Positions 14,813-23,259 of a DNA stretch of 46,483 bases are shown here, one piece after another. Source of the DNA: Promethearchaeia archaeon (GTDB taxonomy: Archaea; Asgardarchaeota; Lokiarchaeia; Sigyniarchaeales; SOKP01); the NCBI GenBank assembly GCA_029856235.1, contig JAHQWP010000055.1, positions 1-46,483 on the forward strand. Reading direction: 5' to 3'. The position numbers and the translations under genes were made by a program. Each line of letters opens with the position of its first letter. The stretch's first letter is position 1. The notes beneath the pieces are model-generated. The model was given only the letters and a program-made list of their open reading frames with translations, did no database searches and was not told the origin of the DNA.

Positions 14813-16492
14813 TTACTCTATTTTATTTAACTTTTTCATACCATAAATTAATAGTGGAATACTTGTTGCAAAATTGTAAAGGAATATTATACCATGTATA
14901 ACGAGTACCTTTAAAACCAAAGAATCTATATCAATGAAAATCAAGGCCATTATGGGTATGAAAAGTAAGGGTTGTAGGAGAACCATTGAAATCATAGCAT
15001 TGCTTTTCATATTTGAGTCCTTTTCTCCAAAAGCTGGGGAGAGGCATTCAATCCCCATAGCTTGACACATTGCAATTTGCGAAAATATCAGAAATTCTAT
15101 AAAGAATATAACAGTGCTAAAGATATCTAGGTGGGCAAAAATATTGAAAATAATCGAAATGGACGCTGCGATAAAAATATTTAAAATAAACATAGCGAAC
15201 AAGTAGGAATAAACCAAACCTTTTATTCCTCTTGGAGATCTTTTATATACCCAAATTAAATCTTTTGAATCTACGAAACCAAGGTGTCCAAGCATTATAC
15301 TTCCAATACCTCCTCCAATAGCGATTAAAATGGTTGTTCCAAACACCACACCAAAAATATCTTCGGTCATTCCTGAGATGAACCAAGTCATAAATCCTAA
15401 AAGTCCCACTACATAGATAATTCTAGCGTAATTCGCTTTCTTCCGTAAAAATCTTTTTAGCTGCATTACAACCAAACCAGCCCACTTTCGACCTGTTCCT
15501 TTTCTTACAATTTTATAGAATATGCTCTCGTGTTCAATAATCGTGATGCTGTTTTTTTCAATACCGCCTTCTAATGTGTAAAAAGACATGGCTTTATTGT
15601 AAGAGATGTACAAAACTACTAGTGGGACGATTATTGCTAATAACAGATTTATCCAGATGTTTAAAACAAAAGTATTAAGTAAAACCGGATCGATGCTATA
15701 TAAAATTATATTTGAAAACCATAGTGAGGGATAGAATGCTAACCAATTTTTCAACTCTGGATTTGCTAAAAGTTCGTTAAGGAAAAACATTACAGCGTAC
15801 ATTATTACAATCATAACAATCGTGAAAATCCAGATCAACGCTTTGCCTAAATCCCTTGCTTTTTCGTTTTTAGAAATCTTATGCTCAAACCAACTTGCAA
15901 TTATAGATCCAACTAAATTAGCAAAATAGACAACACCAAAAACGCAACTATATATTACGATGTATTGGACAAGTGTCAAATCTATGAGTGGATTTATCAT
16001 TCCTACTATGACTGGGGCTAATATTAGCACCGCCGTAGTAAATATAGGAGCTTTTCCTAAGAATTCGCCTAAGAAAATATCGTTAGGTTTAACGGGAGTT
16101 GCTAACAACGATTCTTTGAAACCAACTTCCATCTCTCTGTAAATATTGTTTAATGGATACATTACTAAGATTAGAAATAATGCCATCAAGAAAGATTCTA
16201 TAAGAATTGCTACAACTGGCTTAAAAATTTCAGAGAATTGAGCCGCTAGAGTTGGCATAAACATATCGAATAGGAAAGGTGCTAATACAAACGCCCATAG
16301 GAATAATAGAGAATAGAGAATCACAAAAAATACTGCCCGATGGTTTCGAAAACTGCTTGTCCTGACTCTAATTTCGTTCTTTGCGATAACTCTCCACAAA
16401 CTCTTCTTTTTATATTTCATTTCTAGTTTGTGCTTTTGAGTTAATTTGTTATTAGATGCTTCCCACTCTTTTTCAGTTGTTAATAAAGTCAT
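14813..16492 (-). CDS. ABC-2-type transporter permease
   Basis: A 559-aa polytopic protein with a cytosolic N-terminus (1-45; SLWRVIAKNEIRVRTSSFRNH) and two sets of about six hydrophobic segments separated by a cytosolic stretch near 300-350. It resembles NatB-like and other ABC-2 exporters, including the conserved YREMEVGFKESLLATPVKP region after the second helix, a typical coupling-helix segment. Its ATPase gene lies immediately upstream (7-base gap). The substrate is unknown; lipids, peptides or ions are all possible. A separate periplasmic component is absent. Confidence 0.82.
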   Translation of the reverse strand: MTLLTTEKEWEASNNKLTQKHKLEMKYKKKSLWRVIAKNEIRVRTSSFRNHRAVFFVILYSLLFLWAFVLAPFLFDMFMPTLAAQFSEIFKPVVAILIESFLMALFLILVMYPLNNIYREMEVGFKESLLATPVKPNDIFLGEFLGKAPIFTTAVLILAPVIVGMINPLIDLTLVQYIVIYSCVFGVVYFANLVGSIIASWFEHKISKNEKARDLGKALIWIFTIVMIVIMYAVMFFLNELLANPELKNWLAFYPSLWFSNIILYSIDPVLLNTFVLNIWINLLLAIIVPLVVLYISYNKAMSFYTLEGGIEKNSITIIEHESIFYKIVRKGTGRKWAGLVVMQLKRFLRKKANYARIIYVVGLLGFMTWFISGMTEDIFGVVFGTTILIAIGGGIGSIMLGHLGFVDSKDLIWVYKRSPRGIKGLVYSYLFAMFILNIFIAASISIIFNIFAHLDIFSTVIFFIEFLIFSQIAMCQAMGIECLSPAFGEKDSNMKSNAMISMVLLQPLLFIPIMALIFIDIDSLVLKVLVIHGIIFLYNFATSIPLLIYGMKKLNKIE

Positions 16493-16499
16493 TTAAAAC

Positions 16500-17339
16500 C
16501 TACCTCGTTTTTCTGTATTTTTTCTTCTTCTTCTTCTGCTTTTTCTTTTTACTTTCGCGTTCGATAGAATTTTCTTCTCTCCACGCTAATAGATCTTCTA
16601 TGTGAGTCGCTCCGGTGATCTTTAAGTATGCCTCCTCTAGATTTTCAGCTCCTACAGATTCAATTATTTCTTGTGGAGTCCCTTCAATTTCAAGTTTACC
16701 TTCAACAATGATGCCAATAACGTCACATAGCTCTTCAGCAGAATCGAGAAGGTGAGTGCATATGAAAATAGTCTTATCTGCTTTTTTAGCGAGTTCTGAA
16801 ATAAGATTTTTTACCATTCTGGCAGCAGCAGGATCTAAATTGGATGTTGGTTCGTCTAGAAAAATTATTTCTGGATCTTGGATTAAAGCCGCACATAGAC
16901 AGACTTTCTGCTTCATACCTCTGGAATAGCCTTCTAAAAGATCGTTTTCTCTGCCTTCTAAATCGAAAAGCTCAATCAATTCTTCAATACGATCGGATAT
17001 TACATCCTTCGGTAAATAATATAACTCACCAATAAACTCTAAGAATTCTTTTGCTGTTAATTTAGAGTATAACCCCGGCGATTCGGGTAAAAATCCACAA
17101 ATTCTTCTAATATCTTCGTTTTGGGTTAACAAGTCGTAACCGCCAACTGAAGCCTTTCCAGAAGTTTTTGATATAATTGCGTTGAGTATTCTAACAGTTG
17201 TGGTTTTACCCGCTCCATTGGGACCTAATAATCCATAGGTCTTACCATAAGGAATTTTTAAGCTAAGTTTATTAACCGCAAGAACATTACCGAACTTTTT
17301 GGTAAGATCTTCACTTACAATCGCATAACTTTCTGTCAT
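16500..17339 (-). CDS. ABC transporter ATP-binding protein
   Basis: A 279-aa ABC ATPase (CcmA/NatA type). Walker A GPNGAGKTT, signature SRGMKQKV, Walker B IIFLDEPTSNLDP with its D-loop, and switch His in ICTHLLDSAEELCD are all intact. The C-terminus is a Lys-rich tail (KKKKQKKKKKKYRKTR), unusual for the family and perhaps membrane- or nucleic-acid-facing. ATG at 17339 is preferred; a TTG at 17351 would add four residues. It pairs with the permease downstream. Confidence 0.92.
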   Translation of the reverse strand: MTESYAIVSEDLTKKFGNVLAVNKLSLKIPYGKTYGLLGPNGAGKTTTVRILNAIISKTSGKASVGGYDLLTQNEDIRRICGFLPESPGLYSKLTAKEFLEFIGELYYLPKDVISDRIEELIELFDLEGRENDLLEGYSRGMKQKVCLCAALIQDPEIIFLDEPTSNLDPAAARMVKNLISELAKKADKTIFICTHLLDSAEELCDVIGIIVEGKLEIEGTPQEIIESVGAENLEEAYLKITGATHIEDLLAWREENSIERESKKKKQKKKKKKYRKTR

Positions 17340-17412
17340 TTTTTTTATCAACTCTTTTTATTTTTTTTTATTTTAAATTTATAATTTTTTTATTAGATTT
17401 GAAATAGTTTTA

Positions 17413-17682
17413 TCACCAAATTATTAGTTCTATTATAAATCCTGAGCTAATAATTAAAGCTATTATTAAGAATCCTTTGATTAACGGATTCTTTAGGTTT
17501 TCCTTCGTAGTATTACCATTTCCATTAAGAGAGAGAAATATAAGGGCAAGCAATATGACATATTCGGTTGAATATGTATAAATGCCGTTAAATCTCCGTA
17601 TAATGTCTATGATAAGTATAAAAACTCCAAAAATATTGTAAAATACAAGGGATAGAGTTATTCCTTTCTCATATTTATTCAT
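17413..17682 (-). CDS. Small membrane protein (89 aa, about three helices)
   Basis: Unrecognised. Three hydrophobic segments (about 8-28, 38-52, 68-88) with a short polar loop containing NGNGNTTKENLKN. The length and placement resemble small membrane proteins that accompany ABC exporters and winged-helix regulators in archaea, but I cannot name a family. It lies 33 bases after the 63-aa membrane gene and upstream of the ABC ATPase on the same strand. Confidence 0.5.
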   Translation of the reverse strand: MNKYEKGITLSLVFYNIFGVFILIIDIIRRFNGIYTYSTEYVILLALIFLSLNGNGNTTKENLKNPLIKGFLIIALIISSGFIIELIIW

Positions 17683-17714
17683 TTTAATTCACATTCTCCG
17701 CTTTTTAGTTTATT

Positions 17715-17906
17715 TTATATTTGATTTTTCTCCATTCTTAATTTGAGTAAGTAGCCTAAATTCATAACTACAGAAATCCCAGTAAATAGACCCTTAAAAA
17801 AATTCAATAGTAGAAAATCTACAGCAAATATACTCAAAAAAACAGATAGTATTAATGAAGCATTACCAATCAAAAACAATCCTTCTTTTTTTTTTATAAA
17901 ATTCAT
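17715..17906 (-). CDS. Small membrane protein (63 aa, two helices)
   Basis: Two hydrophobic segments (about 10-30 and 34-54) between Lys-rich ends (MNFIKKKEG and RMEKNQI). Its start codon shares a base with the stop codon of the upstream 82-aa gene (17906), a strong sign that both are real and translationally coupled. Function is unknown. Confidence 0.5.
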   Translation of the reverse strand: MNFIKKKEGLFLIGNASLILSVFLSIFAVDFLLLNFFKGLFTGISVVMNLGYLLKLRMEKNQI

Positions 17907-18154
17907 TAACTTTCCTCCTCTAACCGAATTTTTCTCTCTTCTTCATTATTTTTTGCTTCCTGCCTTTGACGAGCTATGATCGGAACAAAAATCGCCACCC
18001 AGCTAGGGAAAAAAATATAGAAAGGAAAACTAGTACTGTCAGAACCGGATCCTCCAATTCCATTAACTACAACGAAAATATATATCACTGCTACAGAGAA
18101 TACCCCAATTACAAGTCCTATAATCATTTTTTGGTATTTATCCATATTTCTCAT
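17906..18154 (-). CDS. Small membrane protein (82 aa, two helices, charged tail)
   Basis: Residues 10-33 and 43-60 are hydrophobic, separated by a Gly/Ser loop (GIGGSGSDSTSF). The C-terminus is a charged helix (ARQRQEAKNNEEERKIRLEE). It is the first gene of the minus-strand membrane cluster. The ATG at 18145 (MDKYQK) is an alternative start with a GATGAG site before it. The upstream region carries the three 50-bp-spaced repeats. Confidence 0.5.
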   Translation of the reverse strand: MRNMDKYQKMIIGLVIGVFSVAVIYIFVVVNGIGGSGSDSTSFPFYIFFPSWVAIFVPIIARQRQEAKNNEEERKIRLEEES

Positions 18155-18231
18155 CTCGTTTTTTTTAACCTAAATTGAATTAATTCATTTTTTAATTTAT
18201 GAATTGAAGCTTTCTTTTCTTACTCTGGCTC

Positions 18232-18348
18232 ACTTTGCTACACAGAGTATATAATTAAAGATAGATAACATTAATATTTAAACTTTATGCAACAGAGTTT
18301 TACTAAAATCCGCCTAATATCAGAAAACAGGACTTTACTTTACAGAGT
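18232..18348. repeat. Three direct repeats at exact 50-bp spacing
   Basis: ACTTT-5N-ACAGAGT occurs at 18232-18248, 18282-18298 and 18332-18348, each start exactly 50 bp from the next. The 12 fixed bases are identical in all three; the intervening sequence is not conserved. The first copy adjoins a minus-strand TATA-like TATATA (about 18248-18253), so the array sits at the probable promoter of the membrane cluster. An inverted ACTCTG lies at 18222. I read this as a phased operator. The remainder of 18155-18562 is AT-rich and shows no gene. Confidence 0.65.
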
Positions 18349-18562
18349 CCATCATTCAAAACCCAAAATAATAATAAAAATAAGAATTAATCAGAATTAA
18401 ATCCTCAGTAAATCTTATTATACATAATCATACAAAAACACTACGAATCGTGAAATCATTAAAATTACTATAAAATCTCGCTGCCTTTAAAATTTGAGCT
18501 TTAATTTTGAATTGAATATATATATGTATACTGATTTTTTCTAGGACACTATTTTTATAAAA

Positions 18563-19045
18563 TTACCAAAATGCCTGTTCCATTTTTTTTATGGGATCAT
18601 CTAAAGAATCTTCAATTTCTTTGTCGAAATTTGAAAACATAGATATGTCGTTATCCCAATTATCTATAGCTTCCTTTGAGTATAGAGTAAAAAATTTATC
18701 CATTACATTTCTTAATTCTTGAAGCACTTTTTTAGGTTTAATTTTTTTGTCAGAATTAGCAATAAAGATAAAATGAGCTCGTTTTAGGATAGTAAAGCGC
18801 ATATCACTTAGCTCAAAATTAGATAATCCCCCTGTTGTAATCTCTTCAGCAAAGGAATTTAGTGCAGTCAATAAAGCGCCAAAAAGTTGTTCATCTAAGG
18901 TTTTTTCGTAAACTCTACTAAAAACAACTATTCCTCCCTCAGATACAATCCACATATCTCGTAAAATTTTATTTGAAACCAAAGACTTCACTTGAAGGTT
19001 TTTTGATTTAATTGAAAGCCAACTATATTTATTATCTTCTATCAA
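18563..19045 (-). CDS. Longin/roadblock-like domain protein
   Basis: A 160-aa soluble protein. Strands and helices follow the longin pattern: MWIVSEGGIVVFSRVY, helix LDEQLFGALLTALNSFAEEI, strand LSNFELSDMRFTILKRAHFIFIANSD, then helix KKVLQELRNVMDKFFTLYSKE. This matches Asgard proteins thought to act with small GTPases, and eukaryotic longin modules. The C-terminal 30 residues are acidic and probably flexible. It is monocistronic, divergent from a seven-helix membrane protein gene with 81 bases between. Its fold relatives bind GTPases or membranes; the partner is unknown here. Confidence 0.68.
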   Translation of the reverse strand: MIEDNKYSWLSIKSKNLQVKSLVSNKILRDMWIVSEGGIVVFSRVYEKTLDEQLFGALLTALNSFAEEITTGGLSNFELSDMRFTILKRAHFIFIANSDKKIKPKKVLQELRNVMDKFFTLYSKEAIDNWDNDISMFSNFDKEIEDSLDDPIKKMEQAFW

Positions 19046-19126
19046 TTAATAATTTTTTTTATAATTATTAAAAGGTTTAAAATTTAAGTCTAAAGATTTT
19101 TAAAAGAATATTTAGATATAATTTGT

Positions 19127-19876
19127 ATGTCTTATACACCATTTAGTAATAATATTTTGCCGATATTCTTCTATTATATTGGTTTAATATTATTCAGTCT
19201 TGTGATGACAGTTTTAATGATAAAGAAATGGAGACAGAGAAAAGTTAAATCCCCTCTTTATCTTTCGATCGTATTTATGTTACTAACGGTCGCTTTAATG
19301 GCTCTAACTATTGGCTTAGCTGAGGCTATCGCAACGGGCTTCTTTAAAGAAATATATAGAATTTCTTTACCTTTGGCTTATTGTATGATAATTATAGCAG
19401 ACATATTTTTATTTATATTTGCTGAGGAAATTACCAGTAAAGGAAAAAAAGCATTTGTTCCTTTAATTATTCTTGGAGTCGTTATTTCTGTTGTTTTGTT
19501 CCTCCCTTGGAACTGGTGGGGTGTCCCTCCTGAAGATTATGTTGGACAACCAAGCATTCGACTTTATTCAACGCTTTCTGTAATCCTTTATTCTTACATA
19601 GTTTACATCTTTATCTCTGTATTCTGTATAAAAGCAAGGAAGCAAGCACAAGATGCTAAAGCAAAAACAGGTTTGACACTTTTATTTCTATCCATGATTT
19701 CTATGATAGCGTTCTTTCTGATGTTTGTTTTCGATACACTACTCATTACACTTACTGATCATCCTGGTTATTCTGAATTCGTTTATATTGCTTGGATCTT
19801 CGCGATCTTGTTCTTTATTTTTATCTACCTATCATTAGTCATGCCAAAATGGCTCGTGGATAGGATAAAGAAATAA
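19127..19876 (+). CDS. Seven-helix membrane protein, unknown function
   Basis: A 249-aa integral membrane protein with about seven hydrophobic segments (near 10-30, 44-66, 78-98, 108-125, 148-168, 182-203, 215-238) and short loops. The extracellular-side loop WNWWGVPPEDYVGQPSIRLY is rich in aromatic residues. The topology is reminiscent of 7TM sensor proteins, but no retinal lysine pattern or other signature is visible. It diverges from the longin-like gene, and proteins of this type are frequent in Asgard genomes. Confidence 0.55.
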   Translation: MSYTPFSNNILPIFFYYIGLILFSLVMTVLMIKKWRQRKVKSPLYLSIVFMLLTVALMALTIGLAEAIATGFFKEIYRISLPLAYCMIIIADIFLFIFAEEITSKGKKAFVPLIILGVVISVVLFLPWNWWGVPPEDYVGQPSIRLYSTLSVILYSYIVYIFISVFCIKARKQAQDAKAKTGLTLLFLSMISMIAFFLMFVFDTLLITLTDHPGYSEFVYIAWIFAILFFIFIYLSLVMPKWLVDRIKK

Positions 19877-19906
19877 TATAATGAAATAAAACTTTTTTTT
19901 CTTTTT

Positions 19907-20434
19907 TTATAACAATTTAGTTTGTAAAAGTATTTCCTCTACGATCATCTTAATTGACTTTTCCGTCGTATCAATGATGATCTCTGCGGAAGAATTGTAA
20001 TAAATTTCTCTGTATCGCAAAACTTTTTCTATTTCCTTAAAGGGATCTTTCTTGTTGATAATTGGTCTGTTTTCTTTACCTTCCTTCATCGCTCTGCGGT
20101 AAATTACCTCCGGAGTTGCTGTTAATAAGACTATGTGGCAGGATTGCTTCAATATTTCAATATTAGCTTCGTTTAAAACAACTCCTCCTCCACAAGATAT
20201 AATCGATTTTGATAATCGAGCTGTTTTCCTACACGCTTCAATCTCATATTCTCTAAACTTAACCTCACCATCTTCTTCAAAAATTTTAGGGATCGACTTT
20301 CCAGCGATCTCTATGATAACTTGATCGGTTTCTATGAATTTATAATCAATTCCCAAGCGATCTTTTAATGCTTTTCCTACTGTAGACTTACCCGTTGCCA
20401 TAAATCCTATTAATGCGATGGAATCCTTTTTCAT
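19907..20434 (-). CDS. aroK: Shikimate kinase, bacterial (AroK) type
   Basis: A 175-aa P-loop NMP-kinase-fold enzyme phosphorylating shikimate. Walker A GFMATGKST (10-18), substrate-binding D and R in ETDQVIIE and FREYEIEACR, the GGGVV loop (ISCGGGVVLN) and the lid Arg in KENRPII are present. Most archaea use an unrelated GHMP-family shikimate kinase, so this is the bacterial form. It is convergent with the seven-helix gene (30 bases). aroE and tyrA are 0.7-2.5 kb away on the other strand. Confidence 0.9.
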   Translation of the reverse strand: MKKDSIALIGFMATGKSTVGKALKDRLGIDYKFIETDQVIIEIAGKSIPKIFEEDGEVKFREYEIEACRKTARLSKSIISCGGGVVLNEANIEILKQSCHIVLLTATPEVIYRRAMKEGKENRPIINKKDPFKEIEKVLRYREIYYNSSAEIIIDTTEKSIKMIVEEILLQTKLL

Positions 20435-20496
20435 ACTATTTACTCAAAATTTCTATTTTGCTATGGTGTAAATTAGAAAAATTAAAAAAAACTGTT

Positions 20497-21051
20497 CTAA
20501 TCCATTGAAAATCCATGAGTCTCTAAAACGCCCTTTTCCAACCCTATGTAATTTCCATTAACATATGCAAAGCAATTAAATTTTTCAGGATCTAATCTTC
20601 CATTTGAAACAAATTGTTCATCAGAGTGTGTTGCAACAACTTCTCCAAGATAACATACGTGAGAACCTAGTTCAATTCGTTGAATAACTTTGCATTCCAT
20701 ATTCCATGGAAATTCTTTAACCATAGGGACTTGAACTACTTCACTTTGCTCTTTAGTTAGATTTAATTCTTTCCATTTATTAACATCTCTTCCCGAACGA
20801 GTCCCACAATAATCCATTTCTTTCAACTGGTCTTTTGTTGGGTAATTAATTACAAACTCCCTGTGTTTCTCGATTAATTCGTAAGAATGGCGTTTTGGTT
20901 GTATTGAAATTGCTATAATTGGAGGTTTTAAACACACTTTTCCGACATAAGCGAGAGTAATTAAATTCGCTTCTTCACCAATCCCTACAGATATAACCGC
21001 AGCAGGCATCGGAAATGTCGAAGTTCCTATACTAAGAGAAATCTTATTCAT
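20497..21051 (-). CDS. Flavin reductase family protein (flavoredoxin-like)
   Basis: A 184-aa FMN-binding split-barrel protein. The opening PMPAAVISVGIGEEANLITL, KPPIIAISIQPKRHSYELI and FVINYPTKDQLKEMDYCG match the family, as does the SHVCYLGEVVATHSDE strand near the C-terminus. Such proteins transfer electrons as flavoredoxins or serve as NAD(P)H:flavin reductases in archaea. It stands alone, divergent from aroE. Confidence 0.85.
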   Translation of the reverse strand: MNKISLSIGTSTFPMPAAVISVGIGEEANLITLAYVGKVCLKPPIIAISIQPKRHSYELIEKHREFVINYPTKDQLKEMDYCGTRSGRDVNKWKELNLTKEQSEVVQVPMVKEFPWNMECKVIQRIELGSHVCYLGEVVATHSDEQFVSNGRLDPEKFNCFAYVNGNYIGLEKGVLETHGFSMD

Positions 21052-21158
21052 ATTTTAATATCATCCTTCATTTGTTTTCTGCTTTAGCTAAATAATTATA
21101 AATTATTCTTATTATTAATCTAATTAATAGTTTCAAATTTAATAATTATTCTAAAAGC

Positions 21159-22028
21159 ATGCTGAATAACCCGCAAATAAAAGAAGGGACTAAGGTCTTG
21201 TGTGTAATTGGTCATCCAATCGAGCATAGCATGAGCCCCGTAATGCATAATGCTGCTCTTAAAGAATTGGCTCTAGATTACATTTATCTAGCGTTTGATG
21301 TTCCTCCTAGGGCCCTTGAAACAACAGTATTAGGGTTTAAAAAGCATGATATAAAAGGGATAAATATCACCATTCCACACAAAGAAACTATTATGCAGTA
21401 TTTAGATCAAATTGACCCTCTAGCTAAAAACATTGGTGCTGTTAATACTGTTAAAAATATAAATGGAATTTTAATAGGTAGGAACACAGATGCATATGGG
21501 GCTAAAAAAGCTTTAATTGATGCCGGATGTATAATTAGAGATAAGAAAATATTGATTTTAGGAGCAGGAGGGGCTGCTAGAGCAATTAGTTTTGCGTTGT
21601 CCGAGAATATTGCCGAAATAATAGTGTGTAATAGGACAGAGAGGCGAGCTATTGAATTGGCTAAAGATTTAAGCGATAAAATGAATATTATAGCCACAGG
21701 AAAAGATATGAGTAAAGAAACGCTGAAAACCTTGACGAATGATGTGGATATCGTGATTAATACAACTCCTATTGGGTTGTATCCAGATGTAAAAAAAACA
21801 CCAATTCCCAAGGAATTATTAACTGATCATTTATTTGTCTATGATATTATCTACAATCCTCTCAAAACTCAATTTTTAAAAGATGCTACTGAAATAGGAT
21901 GCAAAACGTTGAATGGGATTGATATGTTCATTAATCAGGGGGCATTAGCGTTTGAATGGTGGACAGATAAAAAACCAAATACAATTTTAATGAAAGAGAA
22001 AATTATTGAAATATTGGGAAAAAAATGA
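21159..22028 (+). CDS. aroE: Shikimate dehydrogenase
   Basis: A 289-aa NADPH-dependent reductase of 3-dehydroshikimate. The substrate domain has VIGHPIEHSMSPVMHNAA (with the Ser-x-Ser binding pair), KGINITIPHKE with the catalytic Lys, and an NxDA segment (GRNTDAYGA). The NADP domain has GAGGAARAI and CNRTERRA. The C-terminus GIDMFINQGALAFEWW is typical. Its last four bases overlap the tyrA start (ATGA), a coupled pair. Confidence 0.95.
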   Translation: MLNNPQIKEGTKVLCVIGHPIEHSMSPVMHNAALKELALDYIYLAFDVPPRALETTVLGFKKHDIKGINITIPHKETIMQYLDQIDPLAKNIGAVNTVKNINGILIGRNTDAYGAKKALIDAGCIIRDKKILILGAGGAARAISFALSENIAEIIVCNRTERRAIELAKDLSDKMNIIATGKDMSKETLKTLTNDVDIVINTTPIGLYPDVKKTPIPKELLTDHLFVYDIIYNPLKTQFLKDATEIGCKTLNGIDMFINQGALAFEWWTDKKPNTILMKEKIIEILGKK

Positions 22029-22939
22029 CATTAGGAAAAAATATTACTATTATCGGTGGTTCTGGTGGTATGGGTAAAGTTTTTGGAAAATATTTTCAAG
22101 AGCATGGGTTTGTCGTAACCTTTCACGCTCGAAACGAACAAAAGTTAAAAAAAACTGCAGCAGAATTAAACGTCAAATTCGAAATTTCACTTGAAAAGAG
22201 TGTTAGAAATGCTGATATTGTCATGATTTCAATTCCAATAACCTCCACACCTGACATGATAAGAAGAATAGGACCGTTTTTGAAGAAGAATGCGCTAATT
22301 TTTGATGTGACATCTTTGAAATTTGCTGTTTTTAATGCTTTAACTGAAATCAAGAACCAATTTCCAGTTAATTGTATTTCGCTACATCCCATGTTTGGTC
22401 CAGGGATCACTGCTATGAAAAATTATGTAATGATGGTAGTAAAGGTAGGAGGAACCGATAATTACGAAACAATTATAACGGAACTATTAGAATTATTTAG
22501 ATCTGATGGATTAATTGTTACCGAAACTTTACCCGATACTCACGATAAAAGAGTAGCTCTTACTCTAGGCGTCCCCCATATGTTTAATATCCTTTTTTTA
22601 AATCTACTTAAAAGCACTAACGAACCATTAAATGAATTAACTAGATTTACTGGTACAACATTTTTACTCCAAAAAGTTTTTGCTGAGAGCATTATCCAAA
22701 GAGAAATGGAAATGTTTGGTGAGATTCAAATGGAAAATCAAGAGTTCCTTAAAATTTTGGATATATTTGAAAATCTACTCCATAAATATAAAAAAATAAT
22801 CGAGGAAAAAAATGTTATAGGTTTTAACGAATTATTCTCCCAAGGATTAAATTATTCAAAAGAAGATGACCATTTTGAAAATTCTTACAATTATTTTTAT
22901 GAATTTATGAAGGTATTAAAAAGCCAAAGCGAAGAATAA
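22025..22939 (+). CDS. tyrA: Prephenate dehydrogenase
   Basis: A 304-aa NAD(P)-dependent enzyme of tyrosine synthesis. The Rossmann motif is GGSGGMGKVFGKYF, followed by FHARNEQK, where the Arg after the second strand suggests NADP use. CISLHPMFGPG carries the catalytic His region, and THDKRVALTLGVPHM matches the helical domain of archaeal TyrA. It overlaps aroE by 4 bases, tying shikimate and tyrosine steps in one operon. No ACT or chorismate mutase domain is visible; the C-terminus is helical and charged. Confidence 0.9.
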   Translation: MTLGKNITIIGGSGGMGKVFGKYFQEHGFVVTFHARNEQKLKKTAAELNVKFEISLEKSVRNADIVMISIPITSTPDMIRRIGPFLKKNALIFDVTSLKFAVFNALTEIKNQFPVNCISLHPMFGPGITAMKNYVMMVVKVGGTDNYETIITELLELFRSDGLIVTETLPDTHDKRVALTLGVPHMFNILFLNLLKSTNEPLNELTRFTGTTFLLQKVFAESIIQREMEMFGEIQMENQEFLKILDIFENLLHKYKKIIEEKNVIGFNELFSQGLNYSKEDDHFENSYNYFYEFMKVLKSQSEE

Positions 22940-22991
22940 ATTTTTATCTATTAATTTTCGTGAGGTTATTTATATTTCATTTGGATTATAA

Positions 22992-23240
22992 ATATATGAA
23001 TCTAAATTAGAGGGTTCAACAACGGAAAATTTAACTTCCTTTCAAGTATATAGCACCGGAAACTTTGGAATTCTTAATATCCTGGTTGATAAAATATGGG
23101 TAAAGGATAAAAGAATTTATTTTAGGGTACAGGAGATAATATCTGCCGAAAAAAAATATTTAAGAAAAGAGAAACCCCCCAAGATTTATTCTATCCACGA
23201 GAATGATTTATTTAGCATAAGATGTAGGTTATATTTTTAA
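22992..23240 (+). pseudogene. Open frame without a standard start codon (small protein or gene remnant)
   Basis: An open frame of 83 codons including the stop, bounded by TAA at 22989 and ending at TAA 23238-23240. It begins ATA TAT GAA and contains no in-frame ATG, GTG or TTG. The protein would include STGNFGILNILVDKIWVKDK and RIYFRVQEIISAEKKYL, with ordinary coding-like composition. An ATG at 22996 in another frame is stopped after four codons (TAG). Either the start is AUA, or one base has been lost near 23004-23010, or it is a decayed gene. A TATA-like TTATTTATATTT sits about 25 bases upstream. It occupies most of the gap between tyrA and the next gene. Confidence 0.35.
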
Positions 23241-23259
23241 ATTTTAAAGATCCAATGGA

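Noticed and set aside
18232-18381. CRISPR-like array from the 50-bp repeats
   Set aside because: Only 12 fixed bases per unit and three units, no full repeat conservation and no cas genes in the window.
22992-23015. A second BHB intron explaining the frame break near 22996
   Set aside because: No 4-bp helix with correctly placed three-base bulges could be formed convincingly from the local sequence.
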